From NCBI RefSeq assembly GCF_003173775.1, contig NZ_CP029552.1:5911001-5975000 (forward strand): a stretch of 64,000 bases of DNA, written 5' to 3'. Each line of letters begins with the position of its first letter. The first letter of the stretch is position 1. The position numbers and the translations under genes were made by a program. Below the pieces are notes generated by a model. It worked only from the letters and a program-made list of their open reading frames with translations. It had not been told where the DNA came from and ran no database searches. Of the stretch, positions 31,020 to 40,920 are shown in pieces. Origin of the DNA: Methylobacterium sp. 17Sr1-1 (GTDB taxonomy: Bacteria > Pseudomonadota > Alphaproteobacteria > Rhizobiales > Beijerinckiaceae).

Positions 31020-32803
31020 GACGCCTGCGCCGCGGAAGCGGGTTCCCGGTCGTCGGCGAGCTGGAGCCGGTGCAGCCGGGCGTAGGTGCCGCCCCGGGCG
31101 ATCAGCGCGGCGTGGCTGCCGGTCTCGGCGATCCGGCCGCCCTCCATCGCGACGATCAGGTCGGCGTCGCGCACCGTCGAGAGGCGGTGGGCGATGACGA
31201 GCGTGGTCCGGCCCCGCATCAGCCGGGTCAGGGCCGCCTGGACCGCTTGCTCGGATTCGGCGTCCAGCGCCGAGGTCGCCTCGTCGAGGAGCAGGATCGG
31301 CGCGTCGCGCAGGAAAGCGCGGGCGAGGGCGATGCGCTGGCGCTCGCCGCCCGACAGCCGGTTGCCGGCGGGCCCGACCCGGAAGTCGTAGCCCTCAGGC
31401 CTCGCGGTGATGAAGCCGTGCGCCGCGGCGTCCCGCGCCGCCGCCTCGATCTCGTCCCGGCTCGCGCCCTCGCGGCCGAAGGCGATGTTCTGCGCGATGG
31501 TGTCGTCGAACAGCACCACGTCCTGCGACACCACCGCGACGGCGCGGCGGAGCGAGGCCAGCGTCACGTCGCGCACGTCCTGCCCGTCGATCGCGACCCG
31601 GCCTTGCCCGACGTCGTAGAGCCGCGGCACCAGGGAGAGCAGCGTCGACTTGCCCGAGCCCGAGCGGCCGACGAGGGCCGTGGTGCGCCCGGCCGGTACG
31701 GTCAGGTCGATGCCCTCCAGCGCCGGCGCGTCGTCGCGGTAGCGGAAGTGCACGCCCTCGAACCGGACCTCGCCGCCGGAGACCGTGAGAGCCGGCGCGC
31801 CCGGCTTCTCCCGGATCGTCGGCGCCTCGTCCATCAGCGCGAAGGTGCGCGACAGGGCAGCGAGCGCCTCCTGGAGGATGGCGTTGAGGTTGCCGAGCGC
31901 CCGGGCCGGCTGGGCGGCGAGCAGGAGCGCCGCGACGTAGCCGGTGAAGTCCCCCACCGTCTTCTCGCCCGAGAGGATGCGGTGGCCGATGAAGGCGAGC
32001 ACGCCCGCGACCGCGAGCCCGCCGCCGACCTCCAAGAGCGGGTCGAGCCGGCCGCGGGCATTGGCGGCCTTCATCTTCAGGCGGCGCACCTCGTCGAGGG
32101 CGTCGCGGGTGCGGCCCTTGAGGTAGCCCTCGAGGCCGTAGGTCTTGGCGACCCGGATCCCGGCCAGGCTCTCGCTGATCAGGCTCGCGGTGACGCCGAC
32201 CTGCTCCTGGGTCGAGGTCGAGACCCGGCGCAGCTTCTTGCCGATCCGGGCGATCGGCCCGGCGACGAACGGCACCGTGACCCCGGCGACGAGGGTCAGC
32301 CAGGGATCCATCCACACCATCGCGCAGACCAAAGCCACCAGCATCGCCACGTCGCGCAGGAGCACGGTGGAGATCCGCGTCAGCGCCTCCTTGATGAAGG
32401 CGAAGTCGGTGGTGAAGCGCTGCGTCAGGCTCGCCGGGCTCTCGCGGCCGATCTGGGCCAGGTCCTGCTCGATCATGTGGCCGTAGAGCGCCGCCTGCAT
32501 GTCGGCCTCGATCCGGGTGACGACCCGGTTGGTCAGCACCGTCTGGCCGAGCAACGCGAAGCCCCGCACCGCGGTGACGGCGATCACCAGCACCGGACCG
32601 TAGGCGAGCGCCCCGGCATCCTTGGCGTCGAAGGCGTCGAAGGCGGCCTTGATCAGGGTGGGATAGAAACCGGTGGCGGCGCCGATCACCGCGATCAGCA
32701 CCAGCACGATCGCCAGCGTGCCGGCATGCGGCCGCAGCCAGTCGCGCCACAGCCGGGTGAGCAGCGGCAGCATGTCGCCGGAGAGGAGGGGGCGCCGCGC
32801 CAT
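31016..32803 (-). CDS. MsbA-like ABC exporter (fused membrane and ATPase domains)
   Basis: 595 residues from the ATG at 32803, preferred over the frame start at 32863. Six-helix membrane domain (about 20-310), then the ATPase with Walker A GRSGSGKST, Q-loop VSQDVVLF, signature NRLSGGERQRIALARA, Walker B ILLLDEAT and switch His in VIAHRLST. These half-transporters act as homodimers and export lipids or lipopolysaccharide core (MsbA) or drugs. Coupled to the EamA gene downstream. Lipid A flipping is plausible, but another ABC exporter of this type is at 50319. Confidence 0.9.
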   Translation of the reverse strand: MARRPLLSGDMLPLLTRLWRDWLRPHAGTLAIVLVLIAVIGAATGFYPTLIKAAFDAFDAKDAGALAYGPVLVIAVTAVRGFALLGQTVLTNRVVTRIEADMQAALYGHMIEQDLAQIGRESPASLTQRFTTDFAFIKEALTRISTVLLRDVAMLVALVCAMVWMDPWLTLVAGVTVPFVAGPIARIGKKLRRVSTSTQEQVGVTASLISESLAGIRVAKTYGLEGYLKGRTRDALDEVRRLKMKAANARGRLDPLLEVGGGLAVAGVLAFIGHRILSGEKTVGDFTGYVAALLLAAQPARALGNLNAILQEALAALSRTFALMDEAPTIREKPGAPALTVSGGEVRFEGVHFRYRDDAPALEGIDLTVPAGRTTALVGRSGSGKSTLLSLVPRLYDVGQGRVAIDGQDVRDVTLASLRRAVAVVSQDVVLFDDTIAQNIAFGREGASRDEIEAAARDAAAHGFITARPEGYDFRVGPAGNRLSGGERQRIALARAFLRDAPILLLDEATSALDAESEQAVQAALTRLMRGRTTLVIAHRLSTVRDADLIVAMEGGRIAETGSHAALIARGGTYARLHRLQLADDREPASAAQAS

Positions 32804-32996
32804 GATGCTCGCTTCGTCCGTGGAATCGGACGCCGCGCTAGCACGGGGGTTGCGGTGCGGCAATTCGGGGCGGCGCGCGTCTGGGCTGCGGCGGCGCGCG
32901 AGGGTTACGCGAGCCCGGACAATTGCCGCCTGCCCGTCAAGGCCGTGTCAAAGCCTCGGCGTGCAGATTGCCCGGCGACACGGAGACTCCACCAGC

Positions 32997-34502
32997 ATGG
33001 CCCTGCATCGCGTTCACCGGACCGCCCTCGCCGTCGGTCTCGCGCTCGCGGGGCCGGTGCCTGCCCTCGCTCAGGCACGGGCGGGCTACGCCGAAGCGGA
33101 ATCGCGCTTCGCCTTCATGGAGACCGAGCGGCGGGTGCGGGTGCAGACCTTGCTGACCGCCGCAGGCTACTGGACCGGCATGCCCAACGTCACGTTCGGG
33201 CAGCGGCTGTTCGAGGCGATCGCGCAGTTCCAGGGCGAGAACGGCTTCCGGCCGACCGGCTGGCTCGACGGCGCACAGGTCGCCCGGCTGCGGGAGCTGG
33301 CGAGCCCGAAGCTCGCGCTCTGGGGCCTGAGGACGATCGCGCATCCCCTCCGCCCGGTCGCGATCTGGGCGCCGATGGGCCTCGGGCTCACGGCCCAGCG
33401 CACGTCTCGCGGCCTCGATCTCAAGGACCCGGGCGGGCGGCTCTCCCTCGCCTACAACTTCCTGCCGGACGTCACAGTCGCGGAGGCGTATGCCTCGACG
33501 CTCGAGAGGCTCCGGCGCGAGGGCGCCACCGTCGACTACAAGGTGCTGCGGCCGGACTTCTTCGCCCTCTCGGCCGCGCGGGACGGTACCGAGATCTACA
33601 TGCGCTACCACCGCGACGGGTCGGGTGCGCTCGGCTTCGCCCTGCGCTGGGAGACGCGGGCGACCGACCTGTCCGCCGAGCGCATCGCGGTCCTGCTCTC
33701 CGCCTCGCTGTGGTCGGCGATGACGCCGGACGCGCCTCCCATCCCGCTGCCCGACTTCGTCGCGCCCGAGCCCCGCATGCTCGCCCAGCCGCCGGTCCAG
33801 ACCGCGCCGCCGGCCATGCCACCCCCGCCGGCCTCTCCGGTCGTGCCGCCTGCCGCCCCTCCGAGCCCGTCCGCCGGAAAGCCGAGCGGCAGTTCCGGCA
33901 GCGGCTTCTTCGTCGGCCGGGCCGGCGAGGTGCTGACCAACGCGCACGTGGTCGAGGGGTGCGGACGGGTCGAGGTCCGCGGCCCGCTCGGGAGCGTGCC
34001 GGCCCAGGTCGTCGCCCGCGACCCGGCCAACGACCTCGCGATCCTGCGCACCGGCCTCACGCCCCCGAAGGTCGCGGGCCTGCGCACCGGCATCCGCCTC
34101 GGCGAGCCGGTGGCGGCCTTCGGCTATCCCCTCGCCGGCATGCTCTCGACCTCGGGCAACTTCACCCTCGGCAACGTGACGGCGCTGACCGGGCTCGGCG
34201 ACAACACCAGCTACCTGCAGGTCTCGGCGCCGGTGCAGCCGGGCAATTCCGGCGGGCCGCTCCTCGACGGCAACGGCAACCTGATCGGCGTGGTGACGGC
34301 GAAGCTCAACGCCCAAAAAATGATGAATATCAACGGCGACATCCCGCAGAACGTCAACTTCGCCCTGAAGGGCATGGTGGCGGCGAACTTCCTGGACAGC
34401 AACGGCGTCACCTTCACGCCGGGATCAGCCACGGCCCCGATGGCGCCGGCCGACCTCGCCGACCACTCCAAGGCGATGAGCGTCTTCGTCACGTGTCGGT
34501 AG
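32997..34502 (+). CDS. secreted trypsin-like serine protease with peptidoglycan-binding-like domain
   Basis: 501 residues from the ATG at 32997; the long upstream frame is antisense to the exporter gene. Signal peptide about 1-26 (ALAVGLALAGPVPALA), a peptidoglycan-binding-like repeat (about 45-105, RVQTLLTAAGYWTG, FQGENGFRPTGWLD), a middle domain, a Pro-rich linker (about 260-295), then a chymotrypsin-fold protease with His in TNAHVVEGC, Asp in DPANDLAILR and Ser in QPGNSGGPLLD. All three catalytic residues are present. No PDZ domain, so it is not DegP. It probably acts in the periplasm near the cell wall. Confidence 0.9.
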   Translation: MALHRVHRTALAVGLALAGPVPALAQARAGYAEAESRFAFMETERRVRVQTLLTAAGYWTGMPNVTFGQRLFEAIAQFQGENGFRPTGWLDGAQVARLRELASPKLALWGLRTIAHPLRPVAIWAPMGLGLTAQRTSRGLDLKDPGGRLSLAYNFLPDVTVAEAYASTLERLRREGATVDYKVLRPDFFALSAARDGTEIYMRYHRDGSGALGFALRWETRATDLSAERIAVLLSASLWSAMTPDAPPIPLPDFVAPEPRMLAQPPVQTAPPAMPPPPASPVVPPAAPPSPSAGKPSGSSGSGFFVGRAGEVLTNAHVVEGCGRVEVRGPLGSVPAQVVARDPANDLAILRTGLTPPKVAGLRTGIRLGEPVAAFGYPLAGMLSTSGNFTLGNVTALTGLGDNTSYLQVSAPVQPGNSGGPLLDGNGNLIGVVTAKLNAQKMMNINGDIPQNVNFALKGMVAANFLDSNGVTFTPGSATAPMAPADLADHSKAMSVFVTCR

Positions 34503-34516
34503 TCACTTGCCGGTCA

Positions 34517-34723
34517 TCACCGGCCGGTGAGCCTGGCCTCTTGATGCATCATCGCCAGCGCCGCGTGGATCACGGTCGCGCCGCCGATCGGGGCGAGGAA
34601 CCACAAGAGCACGTTGACGACGATGATCCAGACCAGCACCCGCTCCTGGCGCCCGGTCAGCCTGGGCCGGGGCGGGCGCGGCGGCGGCTCCCAGGGCGGC
34701 CGCCATCCTCCCTCGACGAACAT
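34517..34723 (-). CDS. small single-helix membrane protein
   Basis: 68 residues with GGAGG 7 nt before the ATG. A Pro/Arg-rich cytoplasmic start (WRPPWEPPPRPPRPRLTGRQ) is followed by one membrane helix (about 29-55, VLVWIIVVNVLLWFLAPIGG). Lineage protein of unknown role; the good ribosome site and codon use support it. Confidence 0.65.
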   Translation of the reverse strand: MFVEGGWRPPWEPPPRPPRPRLTGRQERVLVWIIVVNVLLWFLAPIGGATVIHAALAMMHQEARLTGR

Positions 34724-34871
34724 CGGCGCCTCCGCGCGGGCCTATGCCCACGGAAGGTAGGAGGCCGGGGCGGTACTGTCAGTGCGGCGTGTTGTGCCCG
34801 ACGGCACGCTCGGACCTGGGGCTCGATCAGCCGCGCGGCGCGAGGGGCGGCCCGCCACCCGGAGCGGAGGG

Positions 34872-35657
34872 TCAGGCCGCTCGCAGGGACGCCGCCGCGG
34901 CCTCTGCCCTGGCGCGCACCCAGGCGCGGCGCGGCCAGCCCGCCAGGAGCACGATCGGGAGGCATGCGAGCGAGAGCAGTGAGAGGCGTGCCGAGATCGC
35001 ATCGCTCGATCGCAGACCCGCCAAGCCGAAATACCCGAACATCAAGCCCGTGGTCAGGACGTGCGTCACGATGCAGGCGGACGACGGCAGACGCAGCACC
35101 CCGTAAAGGGTTGGGAGCACCGTGCGGTAGAGGTCGAGAAGCGCGACGATGACCGGCGGCGTCAGGACGACGCAGACGACCCACGGAGGAAGGCCGAGCC
35201 CCTGGCAGAGATGGCCGATGTCGCCTTGCGCGAACGTGCGGATGGGCACGTAGTCGAAGACGTTGGCGAGGTTCATGAACAGGAACCAGTAGACGAGCAG
35301 TCCCCCGAGCCCGGTCAGGGCGGTCGGCGTGCGCAGCAGAATGTGTCGCGCGACGAGATAGAGGCCGCCATTCAGGATGAGCGGTCCCGTGGCGGCGACG
35401 AGCGCGACGGCCGTGCCCCGCCCGGCGGCGAAGGCGCTGGCATAATCGACGTTCTCGCCGATGCCGTGCAGGGTGAGGGCGTTCATGAGCGTCACCGGTC
35501 CCCACCGCAGCGACCCGGGCGTGGCTTTCAGCCCGAGAAGCCACGCCACCCCCGAATGCCCGTATTCGTGGACAAGCACGGCCGCGTGATGGGCGAGAAC
35601 GAGGATGGGCAGGGACGCGAGCAGGACGACCGGTCCCGATACGCGCGACCGCGCCAT
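34872..35657 (-). CDS. integral membrane protein with HEYGH (M50-like) metalloprotease motif
   Basis: 261 residues from the ATG at 35657. Several hydrophobic helices; the first contains AAVLVHEYGHSGVAWLLG, an HExxH zinc-site motif in a membrane helix, as in site-2 protease and related M50 families. A second conserved Asp/Asn motif is not obvious, though LANVFDYVPIRTFAQGD (about residue 145) resembles the NxxPxxxxDG region that supplies the third ligand. It may be an intramembrane protease or a non-peptidase M50-fold protein. GC is slightly lower than neighbours. Long frame extending upstream is antisense or out-of-frame to smpB and dapA. Confidence 0.7.
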   Translation of the reverse strand: MARSRVSGPVVLLASLPILVLAHHAAVLVHEYGHSGVAWLLGLKATPGSLRWGPVTLMNALTLHGIGENVDYASAFAAGRGTAVALVAATGPLILNGGLYLVARHILLRTPTALTGLGGLLVYWFLFMNLANVFDYVPIRTFAQGDIGHLCQGLGLPPWVVCVVLTPPVIVALLDLYRTVLPTLYGVLRLPSSACIVTHVLTTGLMFGYFGLAGLRSSDAISARLSLLSLACLPIVLLAGWPRRAWVRARAEAAAASLRAA

Positions 35658-35788
35658 GGGCGCGGGAAGCGGCCTGCGGTCCACGAGAAAGGCCTTTCCC
35701 CGGGCCAAGACGAGGACACGGCTTCTAACGTCGGGTGCCTGACCCTCTGCAGCCCTTCGCTCGAGGCGAGCCGACCGGGCTCGGCCCC

Positions 35789-36262
35789 TCAGCCCTTGTC
35801 GCGCATCAGCCGGGCCTTGTCGCGCTGCCAGTCGCGCTCCTTGGCGGTCTCGCGCTTGTCGTGGAGCTTCTTGCCGCGCCCGAGCCCCAGCTCGACCTTC
35901 GCCCGGCCGCGCTCGTTGAAGTAGATCTTCAGCGGCACCACCGTGTAGCCCTCGCGCTGGGTCGCGCCGATGAACTTGTCGATCTGGCGGCGGTGCAGCA
36001 GCAGGCGGCGGGGCCGCTTGGTGTCGTGGTTGAAGCGGTTCGCCTCGAGGTATTCGGGGATGTAGGCGTTGAACAGCAGGAGGTCGTTGCCCGACGGCCC
36101 GGCGAAGGCCTCGCCGATCGTCGCCTTGCCGCCGCGCAGGGATTTCACCTCGGTGCCCGTCAGCGCGATGCCCGCCTCGACCGTGTCGGTGATCTCGTAG
36201 TTGAAGCGGGCCTTCCGGTTGTCGGCGACGACGCGGTTCTTCGGCTCGGGTTTCTTGGCCAT
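35789..36262 (-). CDS. smpB: SsrA-binding protein SmpB
   Basis: 157 residues from [20 protein letters not shown] at 36262. Oligonucleotide-binding fold with [15 protein letters not shown] and NAYIPEY, and the basic C-terminal tail [12 protein letters not shown] that enters the ribosome. It brings tmRNA to stalled ribosomes. It follows dapA by about 70 nt, a common alphaproteobacterial gene order. Confidence 0.97.
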   Translation of the reverse strand: MAKKPEPKNRVVADNRKARFNYEITDTVEAGIALTGTEVKSLRGGKATIGEAFAGPSGNDLLLFNAYIPEYLEANRFNHDTKRPRRLLLHRRQIDKFIGATQREGYTVVPLKIYFNERGRAKVELGLGRGKKLHDKRETAKERDWQRDKARLMRDKG

Positions 36263-36331
36263 CGGGCGGCGGAGGTCCTCGGAAGCGGGCAGCGGGAGCC
36301 GGCAGGCCCCCGCCCTCATATAAGGCGCGGC

Positions 36332-37234
36332 TCAGCCGTTGGTGAGGCCGGCATGGCGCAGCGCCCCGTCGACGAGGCCGCGCGTCCCCTCGCCCACCGG
36401 CACCATCGGCAGGCGCACGTCCTCGCGCATCAGGCCGAGGCGGGCCAGCGCGTACTTGGTCGGCGACGGGTTGGTCTCGGCGAAGAGGTGGGTGTGGAGC
36501 GGCATCAGCCGGTCCTGGAGCGTGAGCGCCGTGCGGTAGTCGCCCGACAGGCAGGCCTCCTGGAAGTCGGCGCAGAGGCGCGGCGCGACGTTCGAGGTCA
36601 CCGAGATCGTGCCGTGGCCGCCATGCGCCATGAATCCCAGAGCGGTCGCATCTTCGCCAGAAAGTTGGACGAAGTCTTCGCCCATGGCTTGGCGTTGCAG
36701 GCTGACCCGGGCGACGTTGGCGGTGGCGTCTTTCACCCCGGCGATGTTCGGCAGCTCGAAGAGCCGGGCCATGGTGTCGACGCTCATGTCGATCACCGAG
36801 CGACCGGGGATGTTGTAGATCAGGATGGGAATGCCGACCGCATCGTTCACCGCCTTGAAGTGCTGGTACAGCCCTTCCTGGGTCGGCTTGTTGTAGTAGG
36901 GCGTGACGATGAGCAGCGCGTCCGCGCCGGCCTTCTCCGCATGACGGGACCGCTCGATCGCCTCCGCGGTGGAGTTCGAGCCGGCGCCGGCCACCACCGG
37001 CACCTTGCCGGCGGCCTCGTCGATGCAGGCCTCGACCACCCGGTCGTGCTCGGCGTGGCTGAGCGTCGGGCTCTCGCCGGTGGTGCCGGTGGGCACCAGG
37101 CCGTGGGTGCCGTTCTCGATCTGCCAGGCGACGAAGGCCCGGAAGGCGTGCTCGTCGAAGGCGCCGTCGCGGAACGGCGTCACCAGGGCGGTGAGCGAGC
37201 CCCTCAGGCGCTGCGAAGTCTGCGTCGACGTCAT
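36332..37234 (-). CDS. dapA: 4-hydroxy-tetrahydrodipicolinate synthase
   Basis: 300 residues from the ATG at 37234 (GAGGA upstream); the frame to 37447 was not used. TIM-barrel aldolase with [20 protein letters not shown] (Tyr of the proton relay) and the Schiff-base Lys in [11 protein letters not shown]. It condenses pyruvate with aspartate semialdehyde in lysine and diaminopimelate synthesis. About 300 bp separate it from the divergent transglycosylase gene, a shared promoter region in which I placed no elements. Confidence 0.97.
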   Translation of the reverse strand: MTSTQTSQRLRGSLTALVTPFRDGAFDEHAFRAFVAWQIENGTHGLVPTGTTGESPTLSHAEHDRVVEACIDEAAGKVPVVAGAGSNSTAEAIERSRHAEKAGADALLIVTPYYNKPTQEGLYQHFKAVNDAVGIPILIYNIPGRSVIDMSVDTMARLFELPNIAGVKDATANVARVSLQRQAMGEDFVQLSGEDATALGFMAHGGHGTISVTSNVAPRLCADFQEACLSGDYRTALTLQDRLMPLHTHLFAETNPSPTKYALARLGLMREDVRLPMVPVGEGTRGLVDGALRHAGLTNG

Positions 37235-37534
37235 GGTGGCGTTCCTCGCCCGGTCGGGGCGACGCCCCCGGGATCTCTGGTTGGGAGGCCGGTCCGCATG
37301 CCGATCTTGAGAGGGATCCAGCTCTGGGGGACCAACAACTCGGCCGTCCGGCGTCCGACACATAGGACCTTCGGGGCCTCGGCGCAAACGCTCCGGCGCA
37401 CGCCGCGTCGCGCGCAAACGCTCACGTCCAGCCTCGCGTTCCGGCACGACCGGGCGCCAGGGTTAATCGCTTCTTAACGCGGCGCCCGCACGATGGGCGT
37501 CCGGTCTTTCGAGCTCTCCAGGGGAACGGGAACC

Positions 37535-39826
37535 ATGCTGCTCTCGCCTCGACGGCGCCGCTTCGCGGTCCTCGCCCTCACGGTGTCCGGCGCCGCGCTG
37601 ACCTCGCTGTCGGCGCTCGGCGGCTCGACCGTGACGGCTCCGCCGGAGGCTCCGGCCGCCGCGGCGGCCCTTCCCGGGACGACGTTGCCGGGGACGACCC
37701 TGCCGGCGCCAACCGCCCGCGCGGTCGAGCGGGTCGACGAGGACGGCCAGCGCGCGGGCGCGGCGGCCGAGCGGCTGCCCGCGACGGCCGCGTCCTTCGC
37801 CGCCGCCGACCCGGAGGTGCCGATCCCCTTCCCCGCCCCGGACGCGGCGATCAACCCTCCTGCCCCGGTGCCGAGCGTGCCCGATCCGGGCCGGCCGGTG
37901 CTCGGCATCGAGGTCGACGGCCCGGCCCTGCGCAGCGCGGTCGAGGCCTACCGGCGCGGCCAGGTGAGCGAGGGCGACCGGATCCGCGACGGGCTCAAGG
38001 ACCCGGCCGCCCGCGCGCTCCTCGACTGGGCGGCGATCCGCGCCGGGGCCGGCATCGGCTTCGAGCGCACGGTCGCGTTCATCCGCGACAACCCGGACTG
38101 GCCGGTCGGCGCCGTCCTGCGCCGGCGCGCCGAGGAGGCCCTGCTCTCGCAGCGCAAGTCCCCGTCCCTGGTGCGGTCCTACTTCGCCGCGCGCCGGCCG
38201 CAGAGCGCGCCGGGCAAGTTCGCCCTCGCCCTCGCCTTCAAGGCCGACGGGCTTTCCGAGGACGCCGCCGGCCTGGTGCGCGACCTGTGGCGCGAGGACA
38301 CGTTCGGCCGCACCCTGGAGCTGAGGGTCCTCGACGCCTTCCCGGGGTTGATCGGCGAGATCGATCACCGCTACCGCATGGAGCGGGCGCTGATGCGGGA
38401 GGACTGGGACACCGCCGGCCGCGCCGCGGCTTACGCCGGCAAGGCCTACGGCACCCTGGTGCGCGCCCGCCGCGCCGTCGAGGCGAAGGCCGCCAATGCC
38501 GGCTCCGCCCTCGACGCGGTGCCGCCGAGCCTGCGGCAGGATTCCTCCTACCTCTATTCCCGTGCCCAGTACTTCCGCCGCCTCGACCGGCCGGCGGAGG
38601 CCGCCGCCGTGATGGCCCAGGCGCCGCGCAACCCCGAGGTTCTGGCCGATCCCGACGAGTGGTGGATCGAGCGCCGCATCGTCGCCCGCAAGCTCCTCGA
38701 TGCCGACGACGCCAAGGCGGCCTACGCGGTCGCTGCCGGCCACAGCGCCCGCACGGTCGAGAAGCGCATCGAGGCCGAGTTCCACGCCGGCTGGATCGCG
38801 CTCCGCTTCCTCCACGACGCCACCCTCGCGGCGACGCATTTCGCCACTGCCGCGGCGATCGCCGAGACGCCGATCTCGGTGGCGCGCGCCGCCTACTGGC
38901 AGGGCCGCGCCGCGGAAAGCCTGGGCCAGGCCACGGAGGCGAGAGCCTTCTACGAGCGCGCGAGCGCCCAGCCGATCGCCTATTACGGCCAGCTCGCCCG
39001 GGCGAAGCTCGGCCAGTCGTCCCTGGCCCTGCGCCCGTGCAGCACCCTCGACGAGACTGCCCGCACCGCCTTCGAGAACCGCAACGCCGTGCGGGCCCTG
39101 CGCCTGCTGGCGGCCGCCGGCCTCAAGGAGCTGATGCTGCCGCTCTACATGGACTTCGCCCAGCGGCTGAGCGAGCCGGCCGAGCTCAACGCCCTCGGCG
39201 ACGTCGCGATGTCGCTCAACGATCCCCGCGCCCTCGTGGCGATCGGCAAGACCGCGGTGCAGCGCGGCCTGCCCCTCGACCGGCACGCCTACCCGACCAA
39301 CGGCATCCCGGCCTACGAGGCCTCCGCGGCGGTGCCGCAGGTCGAGCGCGCGATGGTCTTCGCCATCGCCCGGCAGGAGAGCCAGTTCGACCCGCGGGCG
39401 CAGTCGAGCGTCGGGGCCCGCGGCCTGATGCAGATGATGCCGGCCACGGCGCAGCGCACCGCCCGCCGGGTCAGCGCCGCCTTCGACACCGACCGGCTGA
39501 CCAGCGACCCGGCCTACAATGCCCGCCTCGGCCAGGCCCATCTCGGCGAGCTGATGGAGGATTGGCGCGGTTCCTACATCCTCGCCTTCGCCGCCTACAA
39601 TGCCGGCGGCGGCAACGTGAAGAAGTGGATCGACGCCTACGGCGATCCCCGCAACCCGGGCATCGACCCGGTCGACTGGGTCGAGCGCATCCCCTTCACC
39701 GAGACCCGCAACTACGTCCAGCGGGTGACCGAGAATCTGCAGGTCTACCGCAACCGCCTGGCCGAGGCCGGGGACGGGCGCAGCGCGCTCCTGATCGCGG
39801 ACGATCTCAAGCGCGGGATGCGGTGA
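37535..39826 (+). CDS. soluble lytic murein transglycosylase (Slt70-like)
   Basis: 763 residues from the ATG at 37535 (GGGGAACGGG upstream), rather than 37493. An N-terminal hydrophobic signal (FAVLALTVSGAALTSLSALGG), a long alpha-superhelical region of TPR-like helices (about 150-590), then the SLT domain with the catalytic Glu in FAIARQESQFDP, ARGLMQMMPATAQ, and FAAYNAGGGNVKKWI. It cleaves peptidoglycan strands to 1,6-anhydromuropeptides in the periplasm. Divergent from dapA, whose product feeds the same polymer. Confidence 0.95.
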   Translation: MLLSPRRRRFAVLALTVSGAALTSLSALGGSTVTAPPEAPAAAAALPGTTLPGTTLPAPTARAVERVDEDGQRAGAAAERLPATAASFAAADPEVPIPFPAPDAAINPPAPVPSVPDPGRPVLGIEVDGPALRSAVEAYRRGQVSEGDRIRDGLKDPAARALLDWAAIRAGAGIGFERTVAFIRDNPDWPVGAVLRRRAEEALLSQRKSPSLVRSYFAARRPQSAPGKFALALAFKADGLSEDAAGLVRDLWREDTFGRTLELRVLDAFPGLIGEIDHRYRMERALMREDWDTAGRAAAYAGKAYGTLVRARRAVEAKAANAGSALDAVPPSLRQDSSYLYSRAQYFRRLDRPAEAAAVMAQAPRNPEVLADPDEWWIERRIVARKLLDADDAKAAYAVAAGHSARTVEKRIEAEFHAGWIALRFLHDATLAATHFATAAAIAETPISVARAAYWQGRAAESLGQATEARAFYERASAQPIAYYGQLARAKLGQSSLALRPCSTLDETARTAFENRNAVRALRLLAAAGLKELMLPLYMDFAQRLSEPAELNALGDVAMSLNDPRALVAIGKTAVQRGLPLDRHAYPTNGIPAYEASAAVPQVERAMVFAIARQESQFDPRAQSSVGARGLMQMMPATAQRTARRVSAAFDTDRLTSDPAYNARLGQAHLGELMEDWRGSYILAFAAYNAGGGNVKKWIDAYGDPRNPGIDPVDWVERIPFTETRNYVQRVTENLQVYRNRLAEAGDGRSALLIADDLKRGMR

Positions 39827-39958
39827 CGTCCCGGGTGGGGCATCGCGGGCGATAAAGCCGAGCAGATTTCGCAAAAGTGGTCGCCGGGTCAGCGACAAAA
39901 ATTTGCGAAGACCAAAAGCCTGAGCGGACGAAGCGTCGGCCAGCCAACGCAGGTCTGC

Positions 39959-40696
39959 TTAGCACCCCGTCTCGAACCGCTCGCCCTCGTAGTCGAGATG
40001 CAGGTAATCCGGATCGAACCGGGCGACCGCCGTCAGGGCGTCGAGGTCCGGGATGCCGAGCTGCTTGTCGCGCCAGTCGATCAGGCCGGACAGGCGCAAT
40101 TCGCGCAAGGTGCGGTTGACGTGCACGGCCGAGAGGCCGAGCGCGTCGGCGAGCTCGACCTGGGTGATGGGCAGCTCGCACCGGCCGTCCCGCACCCGCC
40201 CGACCGCCTGCTGGCGCACGTAGACCTCGCAGAGCAGGTGGGCGACGCGCTCCAGCGCCGTGCGCCGGCCGATATTGACCAGCCATTCGCGGTGGATCGC
40301 GGCCGTCACCAGCACCTCCCACCACAGGGCCTGGGTCAGCCGCGGATCGGCGTTCAGCATCTCGTCGAGCAGGTCGCGCGAGATCTTGGCCACCGCCACG
40401 GGGGTGAGGGTGCCGAGAGCGTGGTCCATGCGGCGCAGGAGGAAGATGTTGAGGTCGCACAGGTCGCCCGGGAGCAGGAACGACATGATCTGGCGGCCGC
40501 CATCGGCGAGCTGCTTGTAGCGGCAGACCCAGCCGCCGAGGATGAGGTTGACGTCGTTCGGCTCCTCGCCCTCGGCGATGATGTCCTGATGCGAGTCGTA
40601 GTTGACGATCCGGGCGCTCGCGGCCTGCTGCAGCAGGCGCTTGTCCGCGTCGCTCAGGCGCGTGAATCGTTCGAGCTTCCGGATCAGCGGATTCAT
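39959..40696 (-). CDS. Crp/Fnr-family transcriptional regulator
   Basis: 245 residues. N-terminal cyclic-nucleotide-binding fold (about 20-130, ILGGWVCRYKQLADGGRQIM, LLPGDLCDL) and a C-terminal winged helix with TQVELADALGLSAVHVNRTL. No Cys cluster at the N-terminus, so not an oxygen-sensing Fnr; it resembles the FixK-like and orphan Crp proteins common in this order. Ligand and targets unknown. Single gene. Confidence 0.92.
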   Translation of the reverse strand: MNPLIRKLERFTRLSDADKRLLQQAASARIVNYDSHQDIIAEGEEPNDVNLILGGWVCRYKQLADGGRQIMSFLLPGDLCDLNIFLLRRMDHALGTLTPVAVAKISRDLLDEMLNADPRLTQALWWEVLVTAAIHREWLVNIGRRTALERVAHLLCEVYVRQQAVGRVRDGRCELPITQVELADALGLSAVHVNRTLRELRLSGLIDWRDKQLGIPDLDALTAVARFDPDYLHLDYEGERFETGC

Positions 40697-40920
40697 CGTG
40701 CACCCCTCCGGCCCGCGGCTCGGCAGCGCGAGTTTCCCGTCTTGTCCCGACGGGAAGTTAGCGTCTGCCGCGAGCCAGTAAAGCGCTCGGCCGAAGGTGG
40801 ACAGTGGATCGGTGCGACGTCGGGTTCATCCGCCTGACCTGACGGTCATCCCATCCCCTTGTTCGTCTTCCTTGCGGGAGGGGGCCGGTTGAGCGGCGCG
40901 GCGCGTTCCCGGAGAATGCG

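Noticed and set aside
31070..35152. Plus-strand open frame of about 1,360 codons
   Set aside because: It is antisense to the MsbA-like exporter and out of frame with the serine protease and small membrane gene. The residue pattern (Arg/Gly/His/Glu/Asp-rich) is that of a GC-driven shadow.
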